Assembly (NCBI GenBank): GCA_019925095.2
Contig: CM034406.1
Coordinates: forward strand, 15,658,388 to 15,722,387
Origin: Dendrolimus kikuchii
Taxonomy: Eukaryota; Arthropoda; Insecta; Lepidoptera; Lasiocampidae
Reading direction: 5' to 3'
Length of the DNA: 64,000 nucleotides
The translations under genes were made by a program, and so were the position numbers. The notes beneath the pieces are model-generated. The model saw nothing but the letters and a program-made list of their open reading frames with translations. It did not search any database and had not been told where the DNA came from. Every line of letters begins with the position of its first letter. Positions within the stretch are counted from its first letter, which is position 1. Below, one piece after another: positions 8,935 to 20,632 of the stretch.

Positions 8935-9676
8935 ACACTCCAGGCGATCCGCCCTGGCCTCTCCAGGCGGACGTACTTACCAAAATTCGTCGCTCTCGAT
9001 AGGATGCTCTTGCCAGCGACCTGGTGTACTCCCAGGCCGAGCCTCAGGCGATCAGAGCGCGGGAAACCGCTTCCATTATCCAAATCTGGTCGAGAGAGTT
9101 GGAAACTCCTGTGGCTGGCATTGATACAGTGAAGGCCGTGCGCCCACACCTGCTGCGATGGGTTGCGCGGAAACGCGGGACCCTGACCTTCAGGATGACG
9201 CAGATACCGGGCATGGCTGCTTCGATAATGACCGTCTGCCTTCCCCTCAGTGCCGCCTATGTGGCGCGCTGGACTCTGCATTTCATACGCTAGTTTGGTG
9301 CGCAGCATGGGCACTGCAGAGATTTGAGCTCGAGGCCGTTGTAGGTCCGATCGATTCGCTGGGTAGTCTGGTCCAGGCCATGCTGCATAGCGACAATCAT
9401 TGGCAGGGAGCGTCCATATTCTGCGAGGCAGTAATGTCTCAAAAAGAGGCCGCTGAACGAGAGTGGGAGAAGTGCGCATCCGTCCTGCGGGTACCGACGT
9501 CAGTCGGGGATCCGGAGACGCAGATATGCGCAAGATCTCCCGTAATTCCGCTACAGGGGTCCTCCACCATCTGGGGAGAGGAGAATCAAACTCCTATTGA
9601 CGAAGTGAGTTTGTCTCTCCCGGGGCATTCTCAAGCACTGATGCGCAGGATTAGCGTGGGCGTAACTACGTTCTAA
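8935..9676 (+). pseudogene. R1-clade LINE ORF2, broken 3' end
   Basis: This is a second, older copy related to the element at the left edge. From 8943 it reads GDPPWPLQADVLT, matching that ORF. In-frame TAG at 9000-9002 interrupts it, then ETASIIQIWSRELE and RGTLTFRMTQI follow. A deletion of about 2 nt near 9210 shifts the frame, after which GHGCFD and the zinc knuckle CRLCGALDSAFHTLVWC (same C-x2-C-x7-H-x4-C spacing) continue. Similarity ends with the QKEAAERE block near 9465. The copy lacks the whole reverse transcriptase, so it is a 5'-truncated dead insertion. Confidence 0.88.
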
Positions 9677-9790
9677 GTTTACGCTCTTCTTACCATGAGC
9701 GCGAGGCACATGGGAGGAAGGGGGTTTTAGTGGAGTATTAGCCCATGGGTTATCTCTTTAATAGGGGTACCTTGATGAGTCTCCACACAA
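9650..9790 (+). mobile_element. 3' UTR of the broken R1-clade copy
   Basis: GTGGGCGTAACTACGTTCTAA at about 9655-9675 and the GGGGGTTTTAGTGG block near 9720 align with the 3' UTR at 2250-2340. This shows that the two copies belong to one family or to close families. Confidence 0.7.
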
Positions 9791-10869
9791 GCCGGCAATT
9801 GACTGTTATCTGCGCTATCTTTAGTGGATAACTCTCATTGCTTTGATAATGTACTTCCTCAAAAAAAATAAAAATAAGGGCCTTTATCCATGAATGCTAT
9901 TTGAAGTCTATCGTACGATTCGTCCGGTTCCAGGCGACCCTTGAAATCGTAAAAAATCATAGTGCGAAAATGTTCCCGGCGCAGAATCATTTTCAATGAG
10001 AGGCTCGCAAACAATGTGGAGGGAAATTTTGAAATTGGAACGCTCCTATTAGTTATAATCATATTTTCAAAATAGATTATAATTGGCCAATCTCTCATAC
10101 ATAAAAACTTTTTTTCGCAATACTTTGTGAGTGGCTTGTTATACAGTCGCGTCGCGCGTAACTAGCCGTGGTATACTTCATAGTTCCTAATGCTTTTATT
10201 GTTGTCGCCTCAGGGCGCCCGCTGCTGTCGCGTGTCGCGTCGCGTCACCCGTTGCTAATTTCAAGGTGGTAGCCTGGCCATTTAATACATGTGTACACAC
10301 AGCACCAACATATATAAGCTTTATTTATGGCGCCGATGATCGTTCTTCGGCAATCTAACCTAATACGTTTTTTTGATGTTTTCAAAGCCACTAATATCTC
10401 TCTTAGTTTGATTTATGGTTGTTTTGCTACACTGCACCATTTTGTGAATTTCAAAGATGTTGTTTTTCATGGAAAATTACAGTGCTGGCAAAACAAAATA
10501 TTTAGCTTTGTTTTTTTAAATGTAAATATTTCTTTTCTTGTTATTTCCGAACGCAGCAGAACTAACTATAAACGTCATGGTCAGAGTCTGACCATAATAG
10601 CTACTCATATCTGTTTAAACAAGCGTAAATATTTATAATCCTAATAATAATAACCTTATAAAAAAGTATTTAAAATTAAACGCAATGAAGAAAGAAAGAG
10701 CAAAGAAATGTTTGAAAAAATTAATTCAATTTAAAAAGAAACATTGTGACTGAAGGAGAAAATGGCGGAAAAATGATGGCGTCTATTTAGTTTTAAGTAG
10801 AGTAATAAAACTATACTCGTCACTTTCTAACACGAACAAATTGAGGTAAGGCAGGGGCACGCGTAGTGA
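9791..10869. other. Upstream region of the PPM1D gene
   Basis: No convincing coding sequence. A short G+C-rich patch with repeated GTCGCGTCGCG lies at 10145-10250, in otherwise AT-rich sequence. It could be a regulatory island, but nothing specific supports this. Confidence 0.4.
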
Positions 10870-10877
10870 TCAATATG

Positions 10878-10900
10878 TCCACGTGATCTGTCGTCAGTCG
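10878..10900 (+). promoter_or_regulatory. Candidate core promoter of the PPM1D gene
   Basis: CACGTG (E-box) at 10879-10884 is followed by TCAGTC at 10894-10899, a match to the arthropod initiator. Transcription there would give a 5' UTR of about 110 nt. An in-frame stop lies between it and the ATG. No TATA box is seen at the usual distance. Confidence 0.4.
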
Positions 10901-11005
10901 CGACTCGAATAATTGCAAATGCAAAATGTATAGGAAGAAGACGTTTGTGTTACAATGAAATCATAAATATTTTGTTAATAATAGTTGTAGATTAATAGTG
11001 TCAAA

Positions 11006-14000
11006 ATGCCAGCGTCTATCGGCGTGAATTTGCGTGTGACTGGCCATTGCAGCCAAGGCGGGAGAAAGTACATGGAGGATTTGTTTTCCGTTGCTTATCA
11101 ACAAACGGAGGACGAAAGGGATTTGGAGTATGCTTTCTTCGGAATTTATGATGGCCACGGTGGCAGCGAGGCGGCCGCCTTTGCAAAGGAACACTTGATG
11201 GACTCGATTGTGAAGCAGAGGCAATTCTGGTCTGACAACGATGAGGATGTGCTCAAAGCAATCAGAAATGGTTATATGCTGACCCACTTGAACATGTGGA
11301 AAGAGTTAGGTAAACATTGATCGTTCTCGTCGATTCTAAAACCATCATTTCATACAATTTAAGAACACTTAGATCCAAGGAGACCCCCCAAGTGATTGTA
11401 CGAATATGGTTTCTTGACCTTGTTAAAAGTTACTCATTATTTTTTCTTGATAGGTTTGACATTGAATGTACAAAAGTTTTTCCAATGGTCATTGTCGTTA
11501 GATTTGGCTGCTTTGTTAGATAACCAAAGTGCTAATGAGTATGAATATTGATGTTGTTGTGGACTTTTTTGGCAGTCCAATCACTTGGTGAAGTGAAAGC
11601 AGTTTTACCAGTTTAATTTTTACATTGGTTAAAGTTTCCACAAAAATCTTATACATAAGGTCAATATTGTGACACCCACTGATGCAAAATGCAAACTATG
11701 AATTACAAGTCAATTATATTACTCTCTTGATTATGAATATTTGCATGAAATCTATATTGCTTTCATGTTAAAAGAAAAGTAAGTTTAGTAAGTAGAATAA
11801 ATATTCTAGTGTTTTTATTCAAGTTAATGACAATGAGAAACTAACATTCTAAGATGTATCAGAATTTTAATATGTTATATATTACAACAGGGATTTTTTT
11901 AAAGGTATCAGTCTTCAAATTTGGTACACATAATATTTTCTTAAGTTTTAGTATATAAACTAACTAGACTAAACAACTTTTTAACAGTTTTAAGTTTTAA
12001 CATCGGAATAATCAAAATTAAATAAATTATGCAGCTTAAAACTGTTAAAACATAATTTTAATATAAAATACCATTGGTGTTGCAAATCTGTATAGGTGAC
12101 AATACCAGATGCTGTCTTGGAGAATTGTTAACTATAAAACTAAAAGTGGACATCCCAATGTGGAATTATTTGTAATTCCAATCATTGAACATTTTAATAA
12201 TGAACTACCTCGAATACTAGTACCATGTACACATATTCTAATGTGGAATTGGCATAGTTTTAAAATACCTATTAAAACCAATATCTTATATCTAAGGTAA
12301 ATATGGTATTGAACAATTTTCCCCAATTATAGACAAAATAAAAGCTAATAATAATTATGTAAATAAATAATCGACAGGCAAACACATATTGTATATCCCC
12401 AAATTAAGCAAGTTACGCTTGTGTTATAGGTAATATACAACGGATTATTCTGGGGCCGATCACAGACATCCAGACCATAGTACATAACGGAGAAAATACG
12501 TTTCCGAAATTGACTATACCAGGAATCGAACCCGGAGCCTCTGCGTTGCAGTGAGATAAGCCGACAAAGGCTTAGCCTGCTCAACCACAGAGGCCGTCAG
12601 GCTTTTAACCATCAAATGTCCGGATTTGATGGTTAAAAGACCACTTTCAACATTAAATAGTCTGATATTTCTCCTCCATCTGGGGTAATGTTAATGTTTA
12701 ATGACTGTAGCTAAATGAATTTCATTTATAGAGTTAAAAATAACACAGTTAATGATTAGCTACATTAGTGTATATACATACTTTATCTGTCAAGGCTTAA
12801 AATCATTAACAATGTTACATTATGAATAAAATAATACATTAAACCCTAAGCTACATTTGAATGACTCATGGCCAGTTTCTACATTTTACCAATCATTCAG
12901 TTGCCTTACTATCCGTTAAAATTTTACGTAAGTCATATAAGTGATGTCAAATTTAATTTGAATGATTAGTAAGATATAGGAACCGACCAACAGTCGTTAA
13001 ACCTAACATTATCCCAGATGGAGCAGAGAAAAGATACAGGGTGGCAAAATAAAGTAGAAAATAATGTTATGAAGTACGTATTTTGTCAACATAGCATGTT
13101 TACTTTAATAATAATGACTATAATTTGTAGGTAAAAGCTTTGACACCCTGTGATAGTTAACAGAACAAGTATTCGATTAAAAGAAGTGAAACTAACCATT
13201 ACAAACCTATCATGTCCACTGTTCTTTGCTAAATATTGTTGAATTATAATGAAAAGAGTTTTGCTCCAAATGACACTAGACATCCTTGGTAGGCTTTAAA
13301 AATCACTGCTCATGTGAATCTTGGTATTGTTATATGGGTATTTAGTTATTTTTAGTGATTTTAGACTCAGGTTGATCCCTCAAAATTAAAATAACATGGA
13401 TAAATTTGCTTTGTTTATAATTCACTGACCTTGAATACAGATAAAATAGAATATTGCCAGGAGCCAAAAAAATTAGTACTCTTTCTAGGCATTATGGTCA
13501 GGTTATACATACACTACATAATTTTCGTTTCAATAAGTGATGAGATGAGAAAAAACAATTTTTGCTTATTGTTCTCTAATCTTGTTAAATATAAATCACT
13601 TTTCTCGCATATAAAGTTATAAAAAAAAGCCATTAACAAATAGCTACATTAGTGTATATACATATGTTATCTGTAAATCTTTAATGTCTTTAACAATTCA
13701 TTACAATATTGCGTCACAAATAATCCATTAAACCCATCACTGCATCTGCATGAAATGGTTAAACTATAGATAGAGATATATATGTAGTATATATACCTAT
13801 ACATTTACCTGTAAACTACAGAAAGATTAATTGTGTTACAGAGAAGTGGCCGAAAACAGTAACAGGGTTGCCAAGCACTGCGGGCACAACAGCCAGTATA
13901 GCTTTCATACGAAGAGGTAAAATATACATTGGACATGTTGGAGATTCTGCTATTGTACTTGGTTACCAAAAAGATGGTGAGTTTTTCCCTATATTTAGTT

Positions 14001-17000
14001 GAATGAACTGGATATTTTATCTCAAAAAATATGTTTAATTGTTCATAAACCTAAAAATGGAGCCATTATTAAGTGAACATTCAAAATGGGAGTCTCACAT
14101 GCAATTACAATCTTCTGCCTTACAACTTGGCCTTGTTGTATTTGGCTGTGTTTTTTAGAATTGTGACATGTGTGTAACTTCTAATCAAGTTTGTAATCAT
14201 TCCAACACACTTCAAATTCAAATCCCATAAACATGTAACAATATTGTCATTCTCTAAACAAGACATGATGTTAATCACATACTCATTTATGCAGATGTAG
14301 TAATTAAATTGTATAAAATCCTTTTAGACGCTGAAGAATGGGCTGCAAAACCCCTAACATCTGACCATAAGCCCGAATCAACAGCAGAAATTGAACGTAT
14401 CCAACGTTGCGGCGGCAAAGTAGTCTCTAAAGCAGGTGTGCCTCGCGTTGTGTGGAACAGACCTCGCCTAGGCCACAAGGGGCCTATCAAAAAGAACACT
14501 CCCATGGATGAAATACCATTTCTGGCTGTGGCAAGATCGCTTGGAGACTTGTGGAGCTATAATCCTCAAAATGATGAGTTCATTGTTAGTCCAGACCCTG
14601 ATGTTGGTGTCTTGACTATAGACCCTACAAAATTCCGGTGAGTGACTTCTGAATGTAAACTTATTCAAATTGTAATAATGTTTAAGAGGTTACCTAAATG
14701 GAGTTTGCTATCTCGCTCACGCATTACAAAATTTTTGAAGATATGCAAAACTGTATTACACAAATCTCAACTATAAAATCTACAATATTTTAAAATTGTA
14801 AAAAATGCCATGTCTGTACATTGAACCTAGAATACACTATATAAGTAATGGAGAACATAATTCTTGTCTTTTTGGCATTCACATAAAAACTAATGAGCTG
14901 ATTTTGATGCGGTTTTCACTGATCAACATAGTCTTGAAATTTGTGCTATTTGTTTTCCTAAGAATTCCGTGGGAACTTTTCTGAGAATTATTTAAAATTG
15001 TCAGATTTAAAAAAAAATTCACTGATCAAGAGCAAATTTTATTTAATAAAATGTGTGATTTTCTTAACCTGGGAATCCCGGGAGCGGTTTGTAGTTATTT
15101 GGGTGCATACATATTAGCTTATTCCAACACAGTTTTCACTAAAAACTATGGCTTACATTCTTTTTTAAATGCTGCAGTACTTTGTGTCTGGGAATTTTAA
15201 GTCAAGCGTGGACGAAGTCGCGGGCGTATCCTAGTTATGAATATAAAAATATATTCTTGTGAATTATTTATTTTTATGAAAAGCTTGTTTAAGTCAAAAT
15301 AATTCTTTTATGAAACATAATATTATTCTTAAGATATATTTATTTAGATTATTTCGTATATACTTAGTCTGGCCATAAATACTATTACAATTAAAAAGAA
15401 ACAAAATATTACATTTGAATTTGGAATCTGTCATTTGTATATGATTGTTCATTGTGTTTTCTCATTTTGGCGCCAATACATTGTACAACATTTTGCGATA
15501 TTAAAATAGAGTGGGACGATAAAGAGAACCGAACCGCTGTGATTGCATTACACAAAGTAGGTATGGAGCCAAATGCAATTTTTAAAACTCCATATGCTTG
15601 GTATTAGTCAATTTTGTGTACCAGGCTATTAATAGGTATAATGAGACCTCCTCTGTTTGTGACAGAAAAGATCTGGCCGTCCACGTAGTGTTCGTACGAA
15701 AAAGGTGGTCAAAGCAGTAAGGAAAAGAATTCAAAAAAATCCTTTCCGAAAGCAAAAGATTTTATCTCGGGAGATGAAGATATCATCTAGAACCATGTCG
15801 CGTATTTTAAAAAATGACTTAGGACTTGCAGCCTATAAGAAACGCACTGGTCATTTCTTAAGTCATAATTTAAAAAAGAATAGGGTGGTAAAATCGAAAC
15901 AACTACTGAAGCGGTATACACAAAGAAGCGGCGGTATACAAAGGCAGGTCACAGAAAAATTTTGTTTACAGATGAGAAATTTTTACAATTAAGCAACATT
16001 TTAACAAACAAAATTACCGTATCTATGCTCAAAGCTCTAAGGAAGCTTCTCAATTAGTCGACAGAGTGCAACATGGGCATTATCCATCTTCAGTCGTGGT
16101 TTGGTGAGGTGTCAGCTATGAAGGAGTGACTGAGCCATATTTTTGTGAAAAAGGTATCCAAACATTGGCACAAGTGTATCAAGATACCATTCTTGAGAAG
16201 GTAGTTAAGCCCCTTAACGACACCATGTTCAATAACCAAGAATGGTCCTTCCAGCAAGACTCGACGCCGGGTCATAAGGCTCGGTTCACGCAGTCTTGGT
16301 TGGAAACGAATGTTTCGGACTTCATCAGAGCTGAAGACTGGCCGTCGTCTAGTCCGGATCTTAATTCACTGGATTATGATTTATGGTCAGTTTCAGAGAG
16401 TATGGCTTGCTCTAAATGCTATGATAATTTGGAGTCCCTAAAACAATCCATATGATTGGCAGTGAAGAATTTTCCCATGGAAAGAGTGCATGCTTCTATT
16501 GATAACTGGCCTCAATGTTTAAAGGACTGTATTGCAGCCAATGGAGATCACTTCGAATAAGCTTTTTATATTTTAAATTGTTTTATATTTATGTATTAAA
16601 CTAACACACTGTAAAATTTATAAATGTTATTTGCAATAGAAAAAAAAAAATTTCTTTGTTACAATATTTATGGCAAGACTAGGTAGGTACATATACATGT
16701 ATTGGTATTCTATAAATGTGTCCGGATTTATGTAAGTATTAAATTTATAAATTAGTGTAAGTATGTGCATTTAAATTGTACAGTCCTATCTTTTTTCTGC
16801 TCCAACAACATTACTAGATTATTTAAGAATTTCTTTGAAGCTAGGTTGCCTGGAAGTGATTGTTTGATTGAGAGATGCATTTTTATATCTATCTATCTAG
16901 TCCATCTATCTAGTTCCTTCCATGATCAAATTGATCGTGTACTAGCAGAGGATGATGTCAGGAGCCTGAAGAACAGACGAGCGTGCATGACAAGAGTTAT

Positions 17001-20000
17001 GAATGTCAAAGAAGCAAGTGAGGTGTGTAAGAATAAGCCTAAATGGCGCTCTGTTGTTCGTACCTACCCCGCAAGGGAACTGGCGTGAAGTTATGTATGT
17101 ATCTATCTAGTCCTGGTATACAGATGTGATAAAGCACAAGCTAAATACTAAACTCCATTTATGTAGTTCCTTAAGAAGAAACAATATGATTGTGAATGAT
17201 ATTAAAATCAATAGAGTAAGTAGGTTAAATATTCTTATATCTTCCTTACTATAGAATTACACCTATAAAGTTGTTTTTTTTTTTTTTCATTTTATCTAAG
17301 AATTTTAATTAATAACAACTTAAAAATACATAAAAAAAAAATACAAAACTTCCTGATATCAAAGCACATGTTAAGATTGGCAACAAAGGCTTTTTACGGG
17401 GTGTTTTTACAGTTTACAAAATAGCAGTGTTATGTGACATCAGCGTCCACAATATATGAAGGCACCCTAAAAGGAATCTGTAGTGTTAAAATATTTAGAA
17501 CGAAAGAAAGAAAATAATTTTATTTAGGACATATTATATAAATAAATATAGTATAATTGCTAACAAATTAAAAACTAGAGTAATATAATTTTGTCCCAAA
17601 AGGGGCATCAGTCTCAGCATAATGTCGGTCAGTTAAAACCAGGGCTGATCTTGCGCTATGCCCTTAAGATATCGTCACGGTAGATATTACATCACTGTAA
17701 AGCATAAAACTAGAATCTTAAACTGTATACATACACACACACATACATAGTACATACACAATAGGTAGAAATAGGGAACCTAATGATCGGGAATAAACAT
17801 ATATAATATATATATATATGTGTCATATATATGTTCTCGAAAAATTCAAATAAAGAAATTGAAACGATATTACAATTAAATTAAATACCACTTGTAATTA
17901 TGTTATGTTATTTATGTTCATGCTAAATGGTGATATTGTCATTTACAAAATTTTATATGAACTCACTCACACACTTTATATTCGTTAATTAATTCATTTA
18001 TATTTACTTAATATGTAATATACGACACACAAAACTGGGGCTGATCCCAGACAACCAGGTACTATGTGTTTAATGTGTTTTTGATTGTTTTGTTATTTGT
18101 GGTGAAATAGAAATGTTGTGTGAGTACAGTCCACATGAGTTTAAAAAAGAGAGTAAAAATATACATTTTGAGAGTGAGACGTGCGTGGTTTCAATTAAAT
18201 AAAAATCCCACAAAAAATAGTTGGAACTTATTGATTAATGTTAGAAAACAGTGTATATCGTGTAAACACTATGAGTATATGAGGAGCAGGATAAAATTTA
18301 AAAAATTGAAAGTTGCAATTTTCTTATTTGCTAGGTCCATTAGTGTCCTGAGTAATTTATTCCTCTTTTTTTTATTTGTTCTATTATGGATATTATATTT
18401 TATTTGACTACATTAAACATGAAACATGTTTCCACTTATTTTGCCTTTTATCTTTTGTAATTTATTCTCTCAAACTTTTATTTAGGAAACAAAGTCATAA
18501 TTGAGATACTTTATAAGTCAGTTACCTTGTTATTTTTAGTATACATGCATTAAAGAATGTTTTGAAACTTATAATTTTTTGTATTACTTAAACTATTTAG
18601 CTTTTTTTTTTTGCAACAAACAACACATGAATGGTTGCTTCAGAGGGCTGCTACTTGTGTTTGATCACAGTCGATGCTCAATATACAGAGAGATTGCTAC
18701 ATTTATTTAATTAAAATTGAGAAATAAATTTATTTCTCCAAATATGATTGCATTATAATTTTAATGTTCCAGTTGCCTAATATTCGGTACAGATGGTTTA
18801 TGGAATATGATATCGCCAGAAGGAGCGGTTAGTTTAGTTCAAGCAACAGAAAGACATAATGAAGCAGCATTAGTAGGCGGGAATGGTGGACAACCGAGGG
18901 ATTGGCTGAACCCATCAAAAAGCTTAGTGGATCATGCTTTGGAGAGGTAATTCAGACATTAATTATACTAATGACAATATTTATACCTACATGTAAATGT
19001 TAGTATAGTTTGTTATCAGAATGTTTTCATCTAATGAGCTGTATTCATTTCAGATGGTCCAACACGAGAATGCGTGCAGACAACACGTCAGTTGTGACGT
19101 TGATGCTGGACCCGCCGGGGCCCCCGCGCGCCACCGTGCTGCGCTCGCGGAGCACCACCCAGCGCGCGCAGAGCACGGCCGCGCCCGCGCCCGCGCCTGT
19201 GCCGCCCGCGCCCCTGCCCGACGAGCCCAAGCCGGCGCCGCCCGTCAGCGAGGAGCCTAAGCACGTGCCGCAGAATGGGCTCACGATCATGACGCGCTAC
19301 TCGGACGTCGATCGGCCCGCCGCGCCCGAACACCCGGAGCGCACCTCCCTGCCTCCCTGCGCCACCATCGACGGCCGCCTGCCGCCGGCCCCCGCCGATG
19401 ACGCCGAGCCGACCGACGACACCGATGCGATCATGAACTACGGCAACCCGGCCGAGTCCTACTTCATGGCTCGGTTGCTCAATCGCAGCCGCGTCGTCAA
19501 CACCCTGGCCGCGGTGCCCGCAGAGCTGGCCGGCGGCCGCGCCCCCTCCGAGCCGCGGAAGGCGCAGCCCGAGGACACGCACGTGCCGGAGCCCGAGGCG
19601 GAAGAGGTGCCGCCGAGGCCGCCGCCCCCGGAGCCCGCAGAGAAGCATACGCCCGACGACGGTGGCATCCAGATCAATGAGGTGTCCTCCAGCTCCCCCG
19701 TGGAGGGGCCGCCGAAGGTGCGAACGCGCAGGCCGCGCAGCGAGGTGCGGCCCGCGCCCAACGACCGGGTGCTCAGGTCGCACCACGACGCCCACGAGGA
19801 GCGACCGCCGAGGCCGGCCACGCGGCAGGCGGCGACGCGCGGCAAGCCCCCGCCGCCGCAGCCGCCGCCCCCGCAGGTGGGCCGCGTCGTCATCCTATCG
19901 AGGCGCGTGCCTGCCGCGCAGCCGCCCCCCGCCGAGCCGAGGCCGGGCGCCATCCGCAAACCGGTCGCCGGCGGCGAGCCGGCGCCCGTCGAGGACGAGG

Positions 20001-20632
20001 CGCGCCGGGGCACCCGCTCGACCCGCTCGCAGGCGGCGCCCTCTACGCCGCTCGCGCAGAAGATAACCCGAAGCATCGGGGCGTACGCGCGCGAGCTGCG
20101 TGGTGCCGCCGCGGCGGCGGCGGGCGCGCGGGCGGGAAACTCGGCGCGCGCCCCGGGGCCAGTGCGGCGGGCCCCGGTGGCGCGGCGGGCGGCCGCGCGC
20201 TCGAAGGAGAACCTCGGCGCCGCGAGGGGGCGCGCCCGAGGCCGCACCGCTCCCGGCTCGGCGCCGTCGCCGTCGCGCGCGCGCCCCCGCCGCGCGGATA
20301 GCGCGCGCGAGTACCCCGAGGTGCACTCGACCACCGCGGAGCCCCCGCAGCCGGCGGCGTGCGTCGCGACGCCCGCGCCGGTCGCCGCGAGGCCGAGGGC
20401 GCTGCGGTCGCGCAACGACGTGGCCTCGCCGCCGCGGCCGTCGCGCGACGCCTCCCTCGCCGGCGCGAAGCGGACGAGGTGCGGTGGCAACGAGCCCGCC
20501 GCCAGCAGCGCGAGCAAGATGCCGAAGCTGGCGCCCGAAAAGTGCGCCCGGGTGCTAGGCAAGAGGGCTTCGGGTCCGTGGGCGCCGGCGCTGGCGCTGC
20601 GCAACCGCCTGCGCCGCAGGCTGGCCAAGTAG
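11006..20632 (+). CDS. PPM1D: PPM1D/Wip1-type PP2C serine/threonine phosphatase, 5 exons, 833 residues
   Basis: Exons are 11006-11309, 13842-13976, 14328-14637, 18773-18946 and 19054-20632. All introns are GT-AG and all phases join. The start ATG has the insect-type context GTCAAAATG and an upstream in-frame stop. PPM phosphatases are metal-dependent monomers; the PPM1D branch reverses ATM/p38-type stress phosphorylation in the nucleus of animals. Metal-binding and catalytic motifs are all present: E24-D25, D49-G-H-G-G53, GDS 135-137, SLGD 217-220, FGTDGLWN 254-261 and ADNTSV 316-321. The exon 2 block [17 protein letters not shown] and the exon 4/5 block [15 protein letters not shown] are specific to PPM1D rather than to other PP2Cs. 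The catalytic part ends near residue 325. The remaining ~500 residues are a low-complexity basic tail, longer than the ~230-residue tail of vertebrate PPM1D. Introns are about 2.5 kb, 0.35 kb, 4.1 kb and 0.1 kb, and the long ones carry transposable elements. Confidence 0.93.
12346..12598 (-). mobile_element. tRNA-derived SINE family 1, copy in PPM1D intron 1
   Basis: Read on the minus strand, the head CCTCTGTGGTTGAGCAGGC resembles a tRNA A box and GGGTTCGATTCCTGG a B box, so it would carry an internal RNA polymerase III promoter. The body includes TTTCGGAAACG...CTCCGTTA and ends in an ATT-rich tail. Related copies lie at 24038-24247, 48606-48735 and 51730-51962. Confidence 0.88.
12603..12640. 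repeat. Short perfect inverted repeat
   Basis: CTTTTAACCATCAAAT pairs with ATTTGATGGTTAAAAG around a 6-nt loop, directly beside the SINE head. Confidence 0.85.
12674..13023. mobile_element. MITE in PPM1D intron 1
   Basis: CTCCATCTGGGGTAATGTTA at the left end is mirrored by the complement of TAACATTATCCCAGATGGAG at the right end; matching spans about 40 bp. The interior is non-coding. Part of the interior is repeated at 13642-13760. Confidence 0.8.
13642..13760. repeat. Second, partial copy of the intron-1 MITE interior
   Basis: TAGCTACATTAGTGTATATA and the following ~100 bp, including the CATTAAACCC block, align directly with 12757-12870. The terminal repeats are not visible here. Confidence 0.7.
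14870..15235 (+). mobile_element. Helitron-type element end in PPM1D intron 3
   Basis: The 3' end GTGGACGAAGTCGCGGGCG...TCCTAGT at about 15210-15235 is the CTAG-type terminus of lepidopteran non-autonomous Helitrons. The same family recurs at 45390-45655. The left limit is approximate. Confidence 0.6.
15361..16685 (+). mobile_element. maT-type mariner (IS630-Tc1-mariner, DD37D) element
   Basis: Terminal inverted repeats start TACTTAGTCTGGCCATAAAT on the left and, as complement, TACCTAGTCTTGCCATAAAT on the right, each next to a TA that fits the expected TA target duplication. At about 1.3 kb it has full-length size for this group. It lies in PPM1D intron 3 in the gene's own orientation. Confidence 0.9.
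15510..16560 (+). pseudogene. maT-type mariner transposase, degenerate
   Basis: The DNA-cleaving DDE/D transposase is recognisable from a helix-turn-helix part ([19 protein letters not shown] near 15755-15810) to the C-terminus at TAA 16558-16560. Catalytic residues are at FTDEK (15971), QQDS (16258) and SLDYDLW (16372). The last two are separated by 37 residues, the DD37D spacing of the maT group. The copy is dead: two frameshifts lie between about 15900 and 15990, and in-frame stops occur at 16105-16107 and 16453-16455. Confidence 0.9.
16915..17100 (+). mobile_element. LINE family L1x, 5'-truncated 3' end in PPM1D intron 3
   Basis: The frame [20 protein letters not shown]...ARELA and the TATGTATGTATG-like tail match the ends of copies at 33678-34186 and 53627-53775. 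It is flanked by the 11-bp repeat ATCTATCTAGT (16904-16914 and 17101-17111), a likely target duplication, though the flank is itself a CTAT-type repeat. Confidence 0.8.
17112..18772. other. Remainder of PPM1D intron 3
   Basis: AT-rich sequence with poly-A and poly-T runs and a short TATATA tract near 17800-17830. CTGGGGCTGATCCCAGAC near 18037 resembles the body of SINE family 1 and may be a remnant. No coding exon is recognised. Confidence 0.5.
19054..20632 (+). CDS. PPM1D: Exon 5 of PPM1D: end of catalytic domain plus Pro/Ala/Arg-rich tail
   Basis: The first ~20 codons finish the phosphatase fold ([12 protein letters not shown]). The rest encodes a disordered tail rich in Pro, Ala, Arg and Glu, with a poly-proline run ([10 protein letters not shown]), Ala runs, and basic clusters that could act as nuclear localisation signals ([18 protein letters not shown] at the very end). 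A short motif recurs: [15 protein letters not shown] and RALRSRND. By eye the exon is far richer in G+C than any other part of the window, so several other frames stay open by chance. The frame is fixed by the splice phase from exon 4 and by the in-frame stop at 20630-20632. Confidence 0.9.

Noticed and set aside
12520..12600. tRNA gene suggested by A and B box-like blocks
   Set aside because: The cloverleaf does not close and the same sequence continues as a SINE body seen at three other places.
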